Shown: piece after piece, positions 54,855 through 64,000 of the stretch
Layout: each line of letters opens with the position of its first letter
How positions within the stretch are numbered: position 1 is the first letter of the stretch
Assembly: GCA_905182745.1 (NCBI GenBank)
Contig: CAJJCR010000015.1
Coordinates: 1 to 64,000, forward strand
Direction of reading: 5' to 3'
Origin: Bacteroidetes bacterium MED-G20
Lineage (GTDB): Bacteria > Bacteroidota > Bacteroidia > Flavobacteriales_D > Parvicellaceae
DNA: 64,000 bases
Translations under genes and position numbers: made by a program
The notes under the pieces: model-generated
What the model was told of the DNA's origin: nothing
Databases searched by the model: none
Seen by the model: only the letters and a program-made list of their open reading frames with translations

Positions 54855-55496
54855 ATGGAATTTTTGGATTCAGAAATAGAGCAGTACGCTCTTGAACACA
54901 GTGAAGAAGAATCTACTCTTCTACACGAACTAAATAGACAGACTCATTTAAATATTCTTCAGCCTAGAATGCTTTCTGGTCATTTGCAGGGCAGAATATT
55001 GAGCATGTTGTCTCAATCAGTTCAACCAAAAACTATTCTTGAAATTGGGACTTACACTGGGTATAGCGCACTTTGTTTGGCTGAAGGTTTACGAAATAGT
55101 GGGGTGCTTTATACTATAGATATTAATAAAGAACTAGCACCATTTGCGCAGCAATTTTTTAACAAATCATCTTACAAAAATCTAATTAAAATGGTGGTTG
55201 GAGACGCCTTGGAGATAATTCCTGATTTGAGTTTTAATTGGGATCTTGTTTTCATTGATGCAGATAAAGAAAATTATTCTAATTATTTTGACTCTGTGAT
55301 AGAAAGAGTAAATAAAGGAGGTATGATAATTGCTGATAATGTATTGTGGAGTGGTAAAGTAACAAGGCCAACTTCTAAGAACGACATTGAAACTAAGGCA
55401 ATAAAGACTTTCAATGAAAAAGTTCATTCTGATAGTAGAGTTAGCAATGTATTAATGCCAGTTCGTGATGGCATGATGATAATGATAAAGAAATAA
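54855..55496 (+). CDS. Class I SAM-dependent O-methyltransferase
   Basis: A 213-residue protein of the caffeoyl-CoA/catechol O-methyltransferase type. The SAM-binding motif LEIGTYTGYSALCLAEGL, VGDALEIIPDL, the metal-binding FIDADKENYSNYFD and ADNVLWSGKV are all present, along with the C-terminal LMPVRDGMMIMIKK. Substrate is not predictable. It begins immediately after the yqeY stop. Confidence 0.92.
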   Translation: MEFLDSEIEQYALEHSEEESTLLHELNRQTHLNILQPRMLSGHLQGRILSMLSQSVQPKTILEIGTYTGYSALCLAEGLRNSGVLYTIDINKELAPFAQQFFNKSSYKNLIKMVVGDALEIIPDLSFNWDLVFIDADKENYSNYFDSVIERVNKGGMIIADNVLWSGKVTRPTSKNDIETKAIKTFNEKVHSDSRVSNVLMPVRDGMMIMIKK

Positions 55497-55560
55497 TAAG
55501 CTTCCTATATTATTTTTATTATTTTTAAAAAAATATTTTAATCAAAATTAAATTTTAAAT

Positions 55561-57742
55561 ATGAAATTTTATACCAAACTAATTTTTACCTTTTTTATTT
55601 CCATTAATTTATTATTTGTAAAAGCAGATGAAGGTATGTGGCTTCCTATGTTATTAGGAGAAGCAACCTATAAAAACATGGTCGAATGTGGAATTAAATT
55701 AACCCCAGAGCAAATTTACAATGCCAATAATTCTAGTTTGAAAGATGCGATAGTTGCTCTTGGTGGTGGGTTTTGTACTGGTGAAATAATATCCGACCAA
55801 GGCCTAATGATGACCAATCACCATTGTGGTTTTGGAACAATTCAAGCCAATAGCTCTACAGAAAATGACTATTTAACAGATGGTTTTTGGGCAATGACTA
55901 AAGAACAAGAAATTCCTGCAGACTTTGGAGTTTGGTTTTTGAATAATATTAGCGATGTCACAGATAAAGTTTTAGAAGGTATTAAAGATGAGATGAACGA
56001 AGATGAGAGAAATGCTATCATAAGAAAAAACATGAGTGCTTTAAAGTCTACAGCTTCTGAAGGTAAAAATAAAGATGATTTTGCAGTTCAGGTCAAGTCT
56101 TTTTACTACGGGAATTTGTATTATATGCTTACCTATAATATTTTTAATGATGTTAGATTAGTTGGCGCACCACCTAGTTCAATAGGAAAGTTTGGTGGAG
56201 ATACCGACAATTGGATGTGGCCAAGACATACTGGTGATTTCACCATGTTTCGAGTATATGCTGATAAGCAAAACAACCCTTCTTCTTACAACCAAGACAA
56301 TATACCCCTAAAGCCAAAACATTCTCTTCCAGTTTCAATTGCTGGTGTTCAGGATGGAGATTATGCAATGATTATGGGCTATCCAGGAAGTACAGATAGG
56401 TTTTTAACATCTTGGGGAGTCAAAGAAGCTGTTAATGTAGAGCAACCAGCTAGAGTTAAAATAAGAGGAATAAAATTAGAAATTATGGACCAAGAAATGT
56501 CTAAAAGTCAAAAAGTCAGGATTCAATACGCTTCCAAGTATGCGAGAGTTAGTAATTATTGGAAATATTTTATTGGTCAAAGTGAACAACTAGTTAAAAA
56601 TAAGTTTTTGATAAAAAGCAAAAAATTGAGAATTCTTTTACCTCTTGGTATAAAAATAATGAGTTGGATAAAACCTATTCTGAATCTCTTTCTCTAATAG
56701 AAAACGCACTTAAAAATTCATCCAAATTTACTATTCCGAAAGTTTATTTTCAAGAAGCTGTTGTTGGTTCTGAACTTATACTGTTTATGTTAAGAAACTC
56801 TTGGTCCAAGAACACCATTATTTAAAGCACTTAGTTCCGGAGAGGGTGTTGAGGATGCGAAAGAACAATTTTTTAAAGGCAGCCGAATCATTTTATAAGG
56901 ATTACAATCCAACAATAGATGAAAATACTTTAGCAGCAGTACTTTCACTTTATGCTAATGATGTGTCAGAAGAATTTCAGCCAGAATTATTAATAAGTTT
57001 AAATAATAAATACAAAGGAGATTTTAAAAAATTTGCTTCTAGTTATTTTAAGAAAAGCCCATTTAAATCCTACGACTTATTTAAGACATGGCTTAATAGT
57101 GATAAACTTTCTGTAAAAATGATAGAAAAAGATCTTGTATATCAACTAAAAAATGAATTTTTAGATGTCTACAGAGCTAAAGTAATGACTCCTAATTCAA
57201 CTTTTGATAGCGATTACAAAAAAGGAATGAGATTGTTTGTAGATGGTTTGCAAAAAATGGGAATGAATAAGGCTTCCGATGCAAATTCAACTATGCGTTT
57301 TACTTATGGTAATGTTCTTCCTTACGACCCTGCAGATGCTGTTCATTATGATTTTTATACCACTTTAGAAGGAGTAATGCAAAAAGAAGTAATAACTGAG
57401 AACAAAAACCACGAATTTTACGTTCCACAAAAACTTAAGGATTTATATTATGCTAAAGATTTTGGACCATATGCAAGAAAAGAAGATGGAAAATTACCAG
57501 TAGGCTTCTTGTCTAATAACGATATTACAGGCGGAAATTCTGGAAGCCCAGTTATCAATTCTCATGGAGAGTTAATTGGTACTGCTTTTGATGGCAACTG
57601 GGAAGCAATGAGTGGAGATATTTATTTTGAGCCTAATATTCAAAGAACAATTTCTGTCGATATAAGGTATTCTTTATTTATTATTGATAAGTATGCTGGA
57701 GCAAAACATTTAATTGATGAGATGAACATTAGTAACAGATAG
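55561..57742 (+). CDS. S46 family dipeptidyl-peptidase, DPP7-like (three frameshifts)
   Basis: A secreted serine exopeptidase of about 725 residues that releases N-terminal dipeptides from peptides in the periplasm. Signal peptide (MKFYTKLIFTFFISINLLFVKA), catalytic His in TNHHCGFG, Asp region GGDTDNWMWPRHTGDF, and Ser in GGNSGSPV. AFDGNWEAM has Gly where acidic-specific DPP11 has Arg, so a DPP7-like specificity for hydrophobic residues is likely. Breaks: about 56604 (one G missing, restoring NKVFDKKQKI), about 56797 (one extra base, then LGPRTPLFKALSSGEG), and about 56869-56874 (one extra T, then LKAAESFYKDY). Confidence 0.9.
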
Positions 57743-57836
57743 ACATGAAGAAGAAAAGTTCAGACCTCAACCAGATTAGTCAAGTCCTGATTCAGACAAA
57801 TAGACTTCTTGTTATTTAATTGTTGTTTGAAATTCT

Positions 57837-58328
57837 TTAACTATTAGAATTTCTCGCATTCTCTGTTGGGCTAATTTTTTTGGATGCAATAGATTCAAAT
57901 ATTTTAGCGCTCAAGTCTAATCCCGAGGATTCTGAAGATAAGTTGTTTATGGCAACATTTAAAATTTGAATGGTATCATCCTTAGCGTTTAAAACAGTTT
58001 TCCAAGATTTAGGATGTACATAAACTTGTTGAGACATATTGTGGGTATACTCCTCTCTAACTATTTTTAATAATTCTCTATGTAGAGTTATCGCATTCAT
58101 CCCATTTTTATGAGTTCTAATAATCATATTGTTTGGATCTATTCTCTCCAAAAATAAAATAACTCTTTCGTAAGCCTGTATCTGCAAAGGGAAAAATGTT
58201 TTTGTTTTTTGAATGCCAATCTCTTTCTCATTTTCATGGATACTTTTATTATGAAAATGTTGCAACATCAAATAGGTGGCAACTAAGATTCCCGCTAGTG
58301 GTATGGATAATATTAATACGTCTTTCAT
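57837..58328 (-). CDS. Uncharacterised single-pass membrane protein
   Basis: A 163-residue protein with one N-terminal hydrophobic segment (LILSIPLAGILVATYLML) and a helical soluble part, including IQAYERVILFLERIDPNNMIIRTH and LLKIVREEYTHNMSQQVYVHPKSWKTVLNAKDD. I recognise this as a conserved Bacteroidota family of unknown function but cannot name a role. It stands alone on the minus strand between the convergent peptidase gene and the divergent aspartate aminotransferase gene. Confidence 0.68.
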   Translation of the reverse strand: MKDVLILSIPLAGILVATYLMLQHFHNKSIHENEKEIGIQKTKTFFPLQIQAYERVILFLERIDPNNMIIRTHKNGMNAITLHRELLKIVREEYTHNMSQQVYVHPKSWKTVLNAKDDTIQILNVAINNLSSESSGLDLSAKIFESIASKKISPTENARNSNS

Positions 58329-58447
58329 ATTTCTTGTTACGGATAAATTCTTGAATTGTTACAATAGTGAATAACCTGTTTATTTCTTTTTTTAAAATAA
58401 ACTTAATGTAGATTCAAATCATGTAATTTAATTTTAAAATTGATTTT

Positions 58448-59639
58448 ATGGAAATTATATCCGACAGAGTAAATAGACTATCCGAATCTGCTACTATAGC
58501 AATGGCACGTAAAGCTAGAGAGTTAAAATCTAAAGGCATTGATATTATTAGTTTGAGTTTAGGTGAACCAGATTTTAATACTCCAGACTTTATAAAAGAC
58601 GCTGGTAAAGAAGGCATTGATAAAAACTTTTCAAAATATATGCCTGTTAATGGTTATCAAGACTTAAGGGAAGCTATTTCAAATAAATTTAAAAGAGACA
58701 ATGGTATAGATTACAGTACAGAGCAAATTGTTGTTTCTACAGGAGCTAAACAATCTATAGCCAACGTCGTTCTTAGTTTAATTAATCCTGGAGATGAGGT
58801 TATTGTTCCAGCACCATATTGGGTAAGTTATGCTGAGATAATTAAAATGGCAGAGGGTGTTCCTGTTTTTATTGATACTTCCATTAAAAATGATTTTAAG
58901 ATTTCACCTCAGACTTCAAGATGCTATCACCGATAAAACAAAAATGATGGTTTATAGTTCTCCCTGTAACCCATCGGGAAGTGTTTATTCAAAAGAAGAG
59001 TTAAGATCTTTAGCAGATATCTTGGTAAATTATCCTTCTATTACGGTTTTAAGCGATGAAATCTACGAGCACATAAATTTTACTGGAAGTTATTTTTCTA
59101 TTGGAGCTTTTCCAGATATGTATAACCAAGTGGTTACAATAAATGGTGTTTCTAAATCTTTTGCAATGACCGGTTGGCGTCTGGGATATATTGGGGCACC
59201 TCTTCATATTGCACAAGCATGTACTAAAATCCAAGGTCAATTTACGTCTGGTACATCAAGTATTTCTCAGCGTGCTGCAATTGCAGCAGTTTCTGCTGAT
59301 CCATCCGAAATACATGAAATGAGAGACGCTTTTTTAAGTAGAAGAGATTTCATATTAGAGGAATTAAATAAAATTAAAGGCATAAATATTAACCAGCCTC
59401 AGGGAGCATTTTATGTTTTTCCAGATGTTAGTGCTTTTTTCAATAAGTCCTACGGAGATTTTACCGTAACCAATTCCGATCAGCTTGCGATGTATATTTT
59501 GGAAACTGCTAAAGTTGCTGTTGTTACTGGAAATGCTTTTGGTTCTCCCAATTGTATTAGGATTTCTTATGCTTCTTCTATGGAAAAACTTAAAGATGCA
59601 ATGGATAGAATTGCAACTGCATTAAATAACTTGACTTAG
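58448..59639 (+). CDS. Aspartate/aromatic aminotransferase, class I (frameshifted)
   Basis: A PLP-dependent transaminase of about 397 residues, fold type I, AspC-like. Marks: LSLGEPDFNTPDFIKDA, STGAKQSIANV, VYSSPCNPSGSVYSKEEL, SDEIYEHINF and the PLP lysine in NGVSKSFAMTGWRLGYIG. The frame changes at about 58913-58918, where one extra A in CAGACTT breaks SPQLQDAITDKTK; removing it restores the family sequence. It converges on the FtsX-type permease with a 4 bp gap. Confidence 0.93.
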
Positions 59640-59643
59640 ACAC

Positions 59644-61180
59644 CTATATTTCTGAATTTATTGCTTTCACTGGGCTTGTTTTAGAACTTATTATGGATGG
59701 TACAATCATCCTTATTAGACAAAAAATAAAAGCACCAAAATTTAAAACGATGATAGTCGATAAAGGATAGTCCATTGGTACTGCGTCGAGATAGTAATTT
59801 TCTTGAGATAGTTTTAGAAATTCAAATTTATTTTGCAATTGAATAATTAAAATAGCTAAACTATTGCCTGCTAAAAACCCATAAAATAGTAAAATACCAC
59901 CATGAGATACAAATATTTTTATTAAGGAAATATTCTTCATTCCTAAAGCTTTAAGAATACCAATCATTTTTGTTTTTTCTACAATTAATACAAGTAGTGC
60001 ACAAGACATATTAATTACTGCAACAGCAATCATTAGTCCTAATATGATATAAACGTTCTGATAGATTAAGTTTAACCACGAGAAAATTTCTTGGTGTTGT
60101 TCTTCAATAGTTGTTATTTTGAATTCAGGACCAAAGTCGAGTTTTAGTTGATTCTTAATAACACTTCTTTTCTCTTCATCTTTGGTGTATATTTCTAAAC
60201 CACCTGTATAATATTGTTCACTCCCTAAACTATTACTAAACGATATTTCTTTATTCTAGATGTGAAAGAAATAATTAATGTGTCTGCAATTGATAAAAGA
60301 CTATTTTGCTCAAAATTATCTACTTCATAGCCAATTAAATTTATTTGAGTATCCATATTGGTTGGAATTTCAAATTGATTATTTGAAACAATTTTATTGT
60401 TTGCCCCAGTCAAATATCATTTTACCATTTTTTGAAAAGTTATCGGCATTAAATTCTATTATTGAAGAATCTTCTCTGAATGAAGAAGAAACCTTAAGTT
60501 GCATTCCCCATTTATTTATTTTTTGGAGATATTTAAGATCTATGAAAATAAATTTAGAATCGATTTTGTTAAGTCCCGTTTCGTAAATCCCTCCAATTGT
60601 TAAATTTCTTTGTTTTGGTTTTCCGTCGGAAACAAAAAATGCAGATACTTTGTCATTGATTGTTAAGTTTAGTTTTTTGCAAATCTCCTTGGAAATAACT
60701 ATTGTATCATTAATTTTTTTGGACCTAATTAGGATATTTTCCTTCTACTAAATAGTCATTAAAAAATGAGTTTCCTTGGAAGTGTTCCATACCCTTAAAA
60801 ATAACACCTTCTAATTCGTTAATTGAACCACTAGTCTTCCTTTTAGATTGAATAATAGCAGATTTATAGGCGTATTTTTGTATTTTAAAAATGTCTTTTG
60901 AATTGTATAGATTGGTAAAAGATTCGTTTAATGTAATTATTGGACTTGTTTCATTATTATTACTTTGAAACATAGATTCTATTTGAATATGATTTCCAAA
61001 ACTTAATAATTTATCTTTAATTCTATTTTGAAACCCCGTTGCTATACTAATGGTGACAACCATGACAGAAACACCAAGCATAACTCCTATAATTGATATA
61101 AGGACAATTGGTCTTGAAAAATTTTTAGAATGCTTTTTATTTTTCAGCATTCTTTTGGCTACATATAATTCAAAGTTCAA
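59644..61180 (-). CDS. FtsX/LolE-type ABC transporter permease (three frameshifts)
   Basis: A membrane permease of the lipoprotein-releasing (LolC/E) or FtsX-like type. The first helix is preceded by LYVAKRMLKNKKHSKNFSRPIVLISIIGVMLG; a large periplasmic domain includes YAYKSAIIQSKRKTSG and GIYETGLNKIDSKFIFIDL; three more helices follow IYQNVYIILGLMIAVAVINMSCALLVLI. Breaks lie at about 60726 (one extra T), about 60415 (one extra base) and about 60250 (one A missing, restoring KKEISFSNSLG). Full length is about 510 residues, longer than many but acceptable. No ATPase partner gene is adjacent. Confidence 0.82.
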
Positions 61181-61204
61181 TTTTTCGTTAATTTGTAATT
61201 AATA

Positions 61205-62431
61205 ATGCTTACTACATACAAACATCAACATTTTCAAGAATATTTTATATTAACTAAGTGTTTATTATTAATTTTTTTCTTAAATATTTTTAATGCCACC
61301 TGTCAGTCGGATTCAATAATTGTAGGTGCTGAAAGAACCTCTCTTTATTTTCAAAAATTGAAGGGAAAGCGTGTTGGATTTGTAGCTAATCAAACTTCTA
61401 AGATTAAAAATGACCATCTAGTAGATATACTTTTAAATGAGGGTGTGAATATTGTCAAAGTTTTTTCTCCAGAACATGGATTTAGAGGAAATGCAGATGC
61501 AGGCACCAAAGTTAGGGATGAAATTGATTTACAAACAGGGTTGCCCATATATTCCTTATATGGGAAAAGTAGAAGAAAACCTTCCAAAGAAGTTTTAAAG
61601 GATATTGATCTAATTCTTTTTGATTTGCAAGATGTAGGAGTTAGGTTTTATACTTATATAAGTAGTATGCATTATGTTATGGAAGCATGTGCAGAAAATA
61701 GTATTCCACTTAATTTTACTAGACAGACCTAATCCGAATGGTTTTTATGTAGATGGACCAATTCTCAATCCAAAGTTTAAATCTTTTGTTGGAATGCATA
61801 AAGTTCCAGTAGTTCACGGAATGACTATTGGTGAATATGCAAAAATGATCAATGGAGAAAGTTGGCTGAAAGAATCTATAAAGTGTTCTTTAGAAGTAAT
61901 TCCATGCTTGAATTACAACCACTTGTTGAAATATAAATTACCTATTCCTCCTTCGCCAAATTTACCCAATATGAGGAGTGTTTATTTATATCCTTCTCTT
62001 TGTTTTTTTGAGGGAACTAATGTTAGTATTGGAAGGGGAACCGATTCTCCGTTTCAATTATATGGGGCTCCATATTTTGATTCTAAATTATTTAAATTCA
62101 CTCCTAAATGCTTCTTATGGTTCTAAATATCCAAAGTACAAAGAGATAGAATGCTTTGGAGAAGATTTAAGGACTTTAAGTTTAGATTCTTTAAAAAATA
62201 TCAATGCATTGAATTTTAATTGGTTAGTAAAAAGTTTTAAGATGTCTAATGAGTCTTTTAGATTTTTTTAATAAAAATAATTTTTTCAATCTCTTGGCCG
62301 GTACGGATAAAATTATGAATTTAATTAAAGGTGGTGCAAATGGACTTCAAATAAGGGAAACTTACCAAATCGAGCTTGAGAAGTTTAAATTAATTAGAAA
62401 AAAATACCTGATTTACGATGATTTTGAATAG
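61205..62431 (+). CDS. NamZ-like exo-beta-N-acetylmuramidase, DUF1343 (three frameshifts)
   Basis: A DUF1343-family protein of about 408 residues; NamZ members release terminal MurNAc from cell-wall fragments. Marks: GKRVGFVANQTSKI, VFSPEHGFRGNADAGTKV, FDLQDVGVRFYTYISSMHYVMEAC, ILLDRPNPNGFYVDGP, MTIGEYAKMINGE, SVGRGTDSPFQ-type SIGRGTDSPFQLYGAP and FNLLAGTDKI. Breaks at about 61711, about 62103 and in the T run near 62264-62270, each needing one base removed. The N-terminus is hydrophobic with a cysteine (FNATCQ), so it is exported and may be a lipoprotein. Possible role in peptidoglycan turnover or salvage. Confidence 0.88.
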
Positions 62432-62459
62432 TATGGTTTAATTATTAAATAGAGTTTTT

Positions 62460-63610
62460 ATGAAAAGTTTTAAAAATATTGGAATAATAGGTGCAGGATC
62501 TATGGGTATTGGCATAGCTCAAATTGCTTCGACTTCGGATTGTAATGTTTTCTTATTTGATCAGAATAAGTCTGCAATTGAACAGGCTATAAAAAAGTTA
62601 GAAAAAGTTTTGTTAAGGCTTATAGAAAAAGGGAAAATCAACGCTATTAAAAAAGATTCTATTTTATCAAATATTAAAATTGTAGATAGCTTAGAATCCA
62701 TGAAGTATTCAGATTTAATTATTGAAGCAATTGTAGAAAATAGTGCGGCAAAAAAGAATTGTTTTCTCATATGGAGTCTATAGTAAGTAACGATTGTGTC
62801 TTGGCGACCAATACTTCTTCTATTTCCATTACTAGCTTAGCATCTTGTTTGCAAAATCCAACTAGATTCATAGGAATCCACTTTTTTAACCCTGCTCCTA
62901 TTATGCCTCTGGTTGAAATTATTCCAGCTTTACAAACTAATAATAATCTAGTAAAAGAAATTCATCAACTACTTTTAAATTGGAATAAGAAACCAGTAGT
63001 TGCAAAAGATACTCCTGGATTTATTGTTAATAGAATTGCAAGACCTTTCTACAGTGAGGCGTTAAGAATATACGAAGAGCAGATTGCTGATTTTGCCACT
63101 ATTGATTTTGCAATGAAGCACATTGGAGGTTTTAAAATGGGACCTTTTGAGTTGATGGATTTTATTGGTAATGATGTGAATTATGCAGTGACAGAATCTG
63201 TTTTTAAAGCATTTTATTACGATCCTAGATACAAACCATCCTTTACCCAAAAACAATACGCTGATGCTGGATGGCACGGAAGAAAATCTACCAAAGGATA
63301 CTATGATTATAGTGGTAATATTGAATTGGTTTTACCATCCAATGACGAAAAGTTATTGGTGGAGATTTTTGAAAGAATTTTAGTGATGTTAATCAATGAA
63401 GCTATGGATGCTTTATATCTTGGAATTGCCAGCGAAAAAGATATTGAGTTAGCTATGACCAAAGGGGTTAATTATCCTAAAGGATTGATTAACTGGGGGA
63501 AAGAAAAGTCTTTTTCTTGGGTAGTAGATAAGATTGATACTCTTTATGGACTTTATCACGAAGATAGATACAGATGTTCACCGCTCTTGAGAAAAAAAGC
63601 TAGTGTTTAG
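62460..63610 (+). CDS. 3-hydroxyacyl-CoA dehydrogenase (frameshifted)
   Basis: An NAD-dependent dehydrogenase of the 3-hydroxybutyryl-CoA/PaaH type, acting in fatty-acid or short-chain acyl-CoA metabolism. The Rossmann motif GIIGAGSMGIGIAQIAS is followed by ATNTSSISI, the catalytic His in GIHFFNPAPIMPLVEII, and C-terminal substrate-binding helices including MGPFELMDFIGNDVNYAVTES. A second C-terminal repeat (YPKGLINWG) is present. The frame changes near 62755-62760, consistent with one missing base in an A run (KKNCF should read KKxLFSHMES). Full length is about 383 residues. Confidence 0.9.
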
Positions 63611-63616
63611 GTATTT

Positions 63617-63826
63617 TTAGTTATTTAAAATTTCAATGCAACAAGAACTTTCAATAATTGTCTCTTGCGAAATATTTTTTTTCTCAGAATTAGGAAGCTT
63701 TTTATTATTTATTTCCAAAGTATTATTTTCTACTTTTTCAGAAGTGTCAAATAGGTTAAGGTTAATTGTAGTAGCACTAACCCCGAAAATTGCAATAAGA
63801 CCAAGTGACAGTAATAATTTTTTCAT
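63617..63826 (-). CDS. Small exported hypothetical protein
   Basis: A 69-residue protein with a clear signal-peptide-like start (MKKLLLSLGLIAIFGVSATT) and a short polar mature part with a CC pair near the end (IESSCCIEIL). No family is recognised. It converges on the dehydrogenase gene with a 6 bp gap and has no partner on its own strand, so it may be real but is not strongly supported. Confidence 0.5.
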   Translation of the reverse strand: MKKLLLSLGLIAIFGVSATTINLNLFDTSEKVENNTLEINNKKLPNSEKKNISQETIIESSCCIEILNN

Positions 63827-63924
63827 GAAGAAAATATTTAAGCGAGTACAATTAAAGTAGCTTTAAAAAATTTAATTTCGATGCAAAAGTATTAATTTTT
63901 TTCAAACTCAGTTAAATACTATAT

Positions 63925-64000
63925 TTACATCTCAGCTAGGATAGTTTTGCCGCCAATAATAATGTCGTTTAGGGAGACTTTAATTTTACTTCCTTTAGGA
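63925..64000 (-). CDS. C-terminal end of an unidentified protein (partial)
   Basis: Read on the minus strand from the window edge, an open frame encodes PKGSKIKVSLNDIIIGGK followed by TILAEM and a TAA at 63925-63927. The composition is protein-like and the frame is open to the edge. 24 residues are too few to identify a family. Confidence 0.45.
   Translation of the reverse strand, partial: PKGSKIKVSLNDIIIGGKTILAEM

Noticed and set aside
57745-57819. Short open frame of 24 codons after the S46 peptidase
   Set aside because: No signal peptide, domain or conserved context; a random ORF of this length is expected in the gap.

Overview
The window is strongly AT-rich, gene-dense DNA from a member of the Bacteroidota, most likely Flavobacteriales. 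The reasons are the gene order rpoA-rplQ-carA-eno, gliding genes gldB and gldC, type IX secretion features (a PorT-like barrel and a secreted protein with a C-terminal sorting domain), TAnnTTTG promoter boxes, a monomeric NADP isocitrate dehydrogenase, a DUF4296 lipoprotein beside dihydroorotase, and a glsA/glsB amino-acyl lipid pair. I see no tRNA, rRNA, CRISPR array, insertion sequence or prophage. It reads as ordinary chromosome, and the family within the order cannot be fixed from this alone.

Layout. 1-6.3 kb (+): end of rpoA, rplQ, carA, eno, a membrane-anchored GH25 muramidase and icd. 6.3-11.3 kb (-): gldB, gldC, trmB, an outer-membrane barrel and a helix-hairpin-helix/barrel protein. 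11.4-13.1 kb (+): PorT-like barrel and nadE. 13.1-16.1 kb (-): purK, purE, a ferredoxin reductase and its 2Fe-2S ferredoxin. 16.2-19.3 kb (+): hpt, adk, obgE, a PAP2 phosphatase and crcB. 19.3-22.0 kb (-): polyprenol-phosphate mannosyltransferase, pyrC and two small lipoproteins. 22.2-25.2 kb (+): secreted LVIVD-repeat protein, an alkyltransferase-like protein, Mrp and a NifU domain. 25.2-27.6 kb (-): a TonB-dependent receptor. 27.8-32.6 kb (+): a carotenoid operon (CarH-like MerR regulator, crtI, crtB, crtZ, lycopene cyclase), predicted to lead to zeaxanthin. 32.8-38.6 kb: arsenate-reductase/phosphatase, sensor kinase, Omp28-like lipoprotein, glycosyltransferase, engB and the glsB/glsA acyltransferases. 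38.7-54.4 kb (+): a complete Bacteroidota-style division and cell-wall cluster from mraZ to ftsZ, with an unusual extra MurD-like C-terminal domain between murD and ftsW. 54.4-64 kb: yqeY, an O-methyltransferase, an S46 dipeptidyl-peptidase, aspartate aminotransferase, an FtsX-type permease, a NamZ-like muramidase, a 3-hydroxyacyl-CoA dehydrogenase and the end of an unidentified gene.

About twenty genes, including essential ones (rsmH, ftsI, murE), are interrupted by about thirty single-base frame changes. Most are an apparent extra base, often in a short homopolymer; a few are a missing base, and purK has an in-frame stop. In every case the family sequence continues in another frame immediately past the break. 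I treat these as probable sequencing or assembly errors rather than gene decay and annotate each gene across its full span, giving break positions. The most distinctive biology is the MurD-like domain protein in the division cluster, the probable B12-based light sensor heading the carotenoid operon, a tandem MraZ operator plus a perfect DnaA box upstream of mraZ, and a duplicated short motif in the FtsZ linker.
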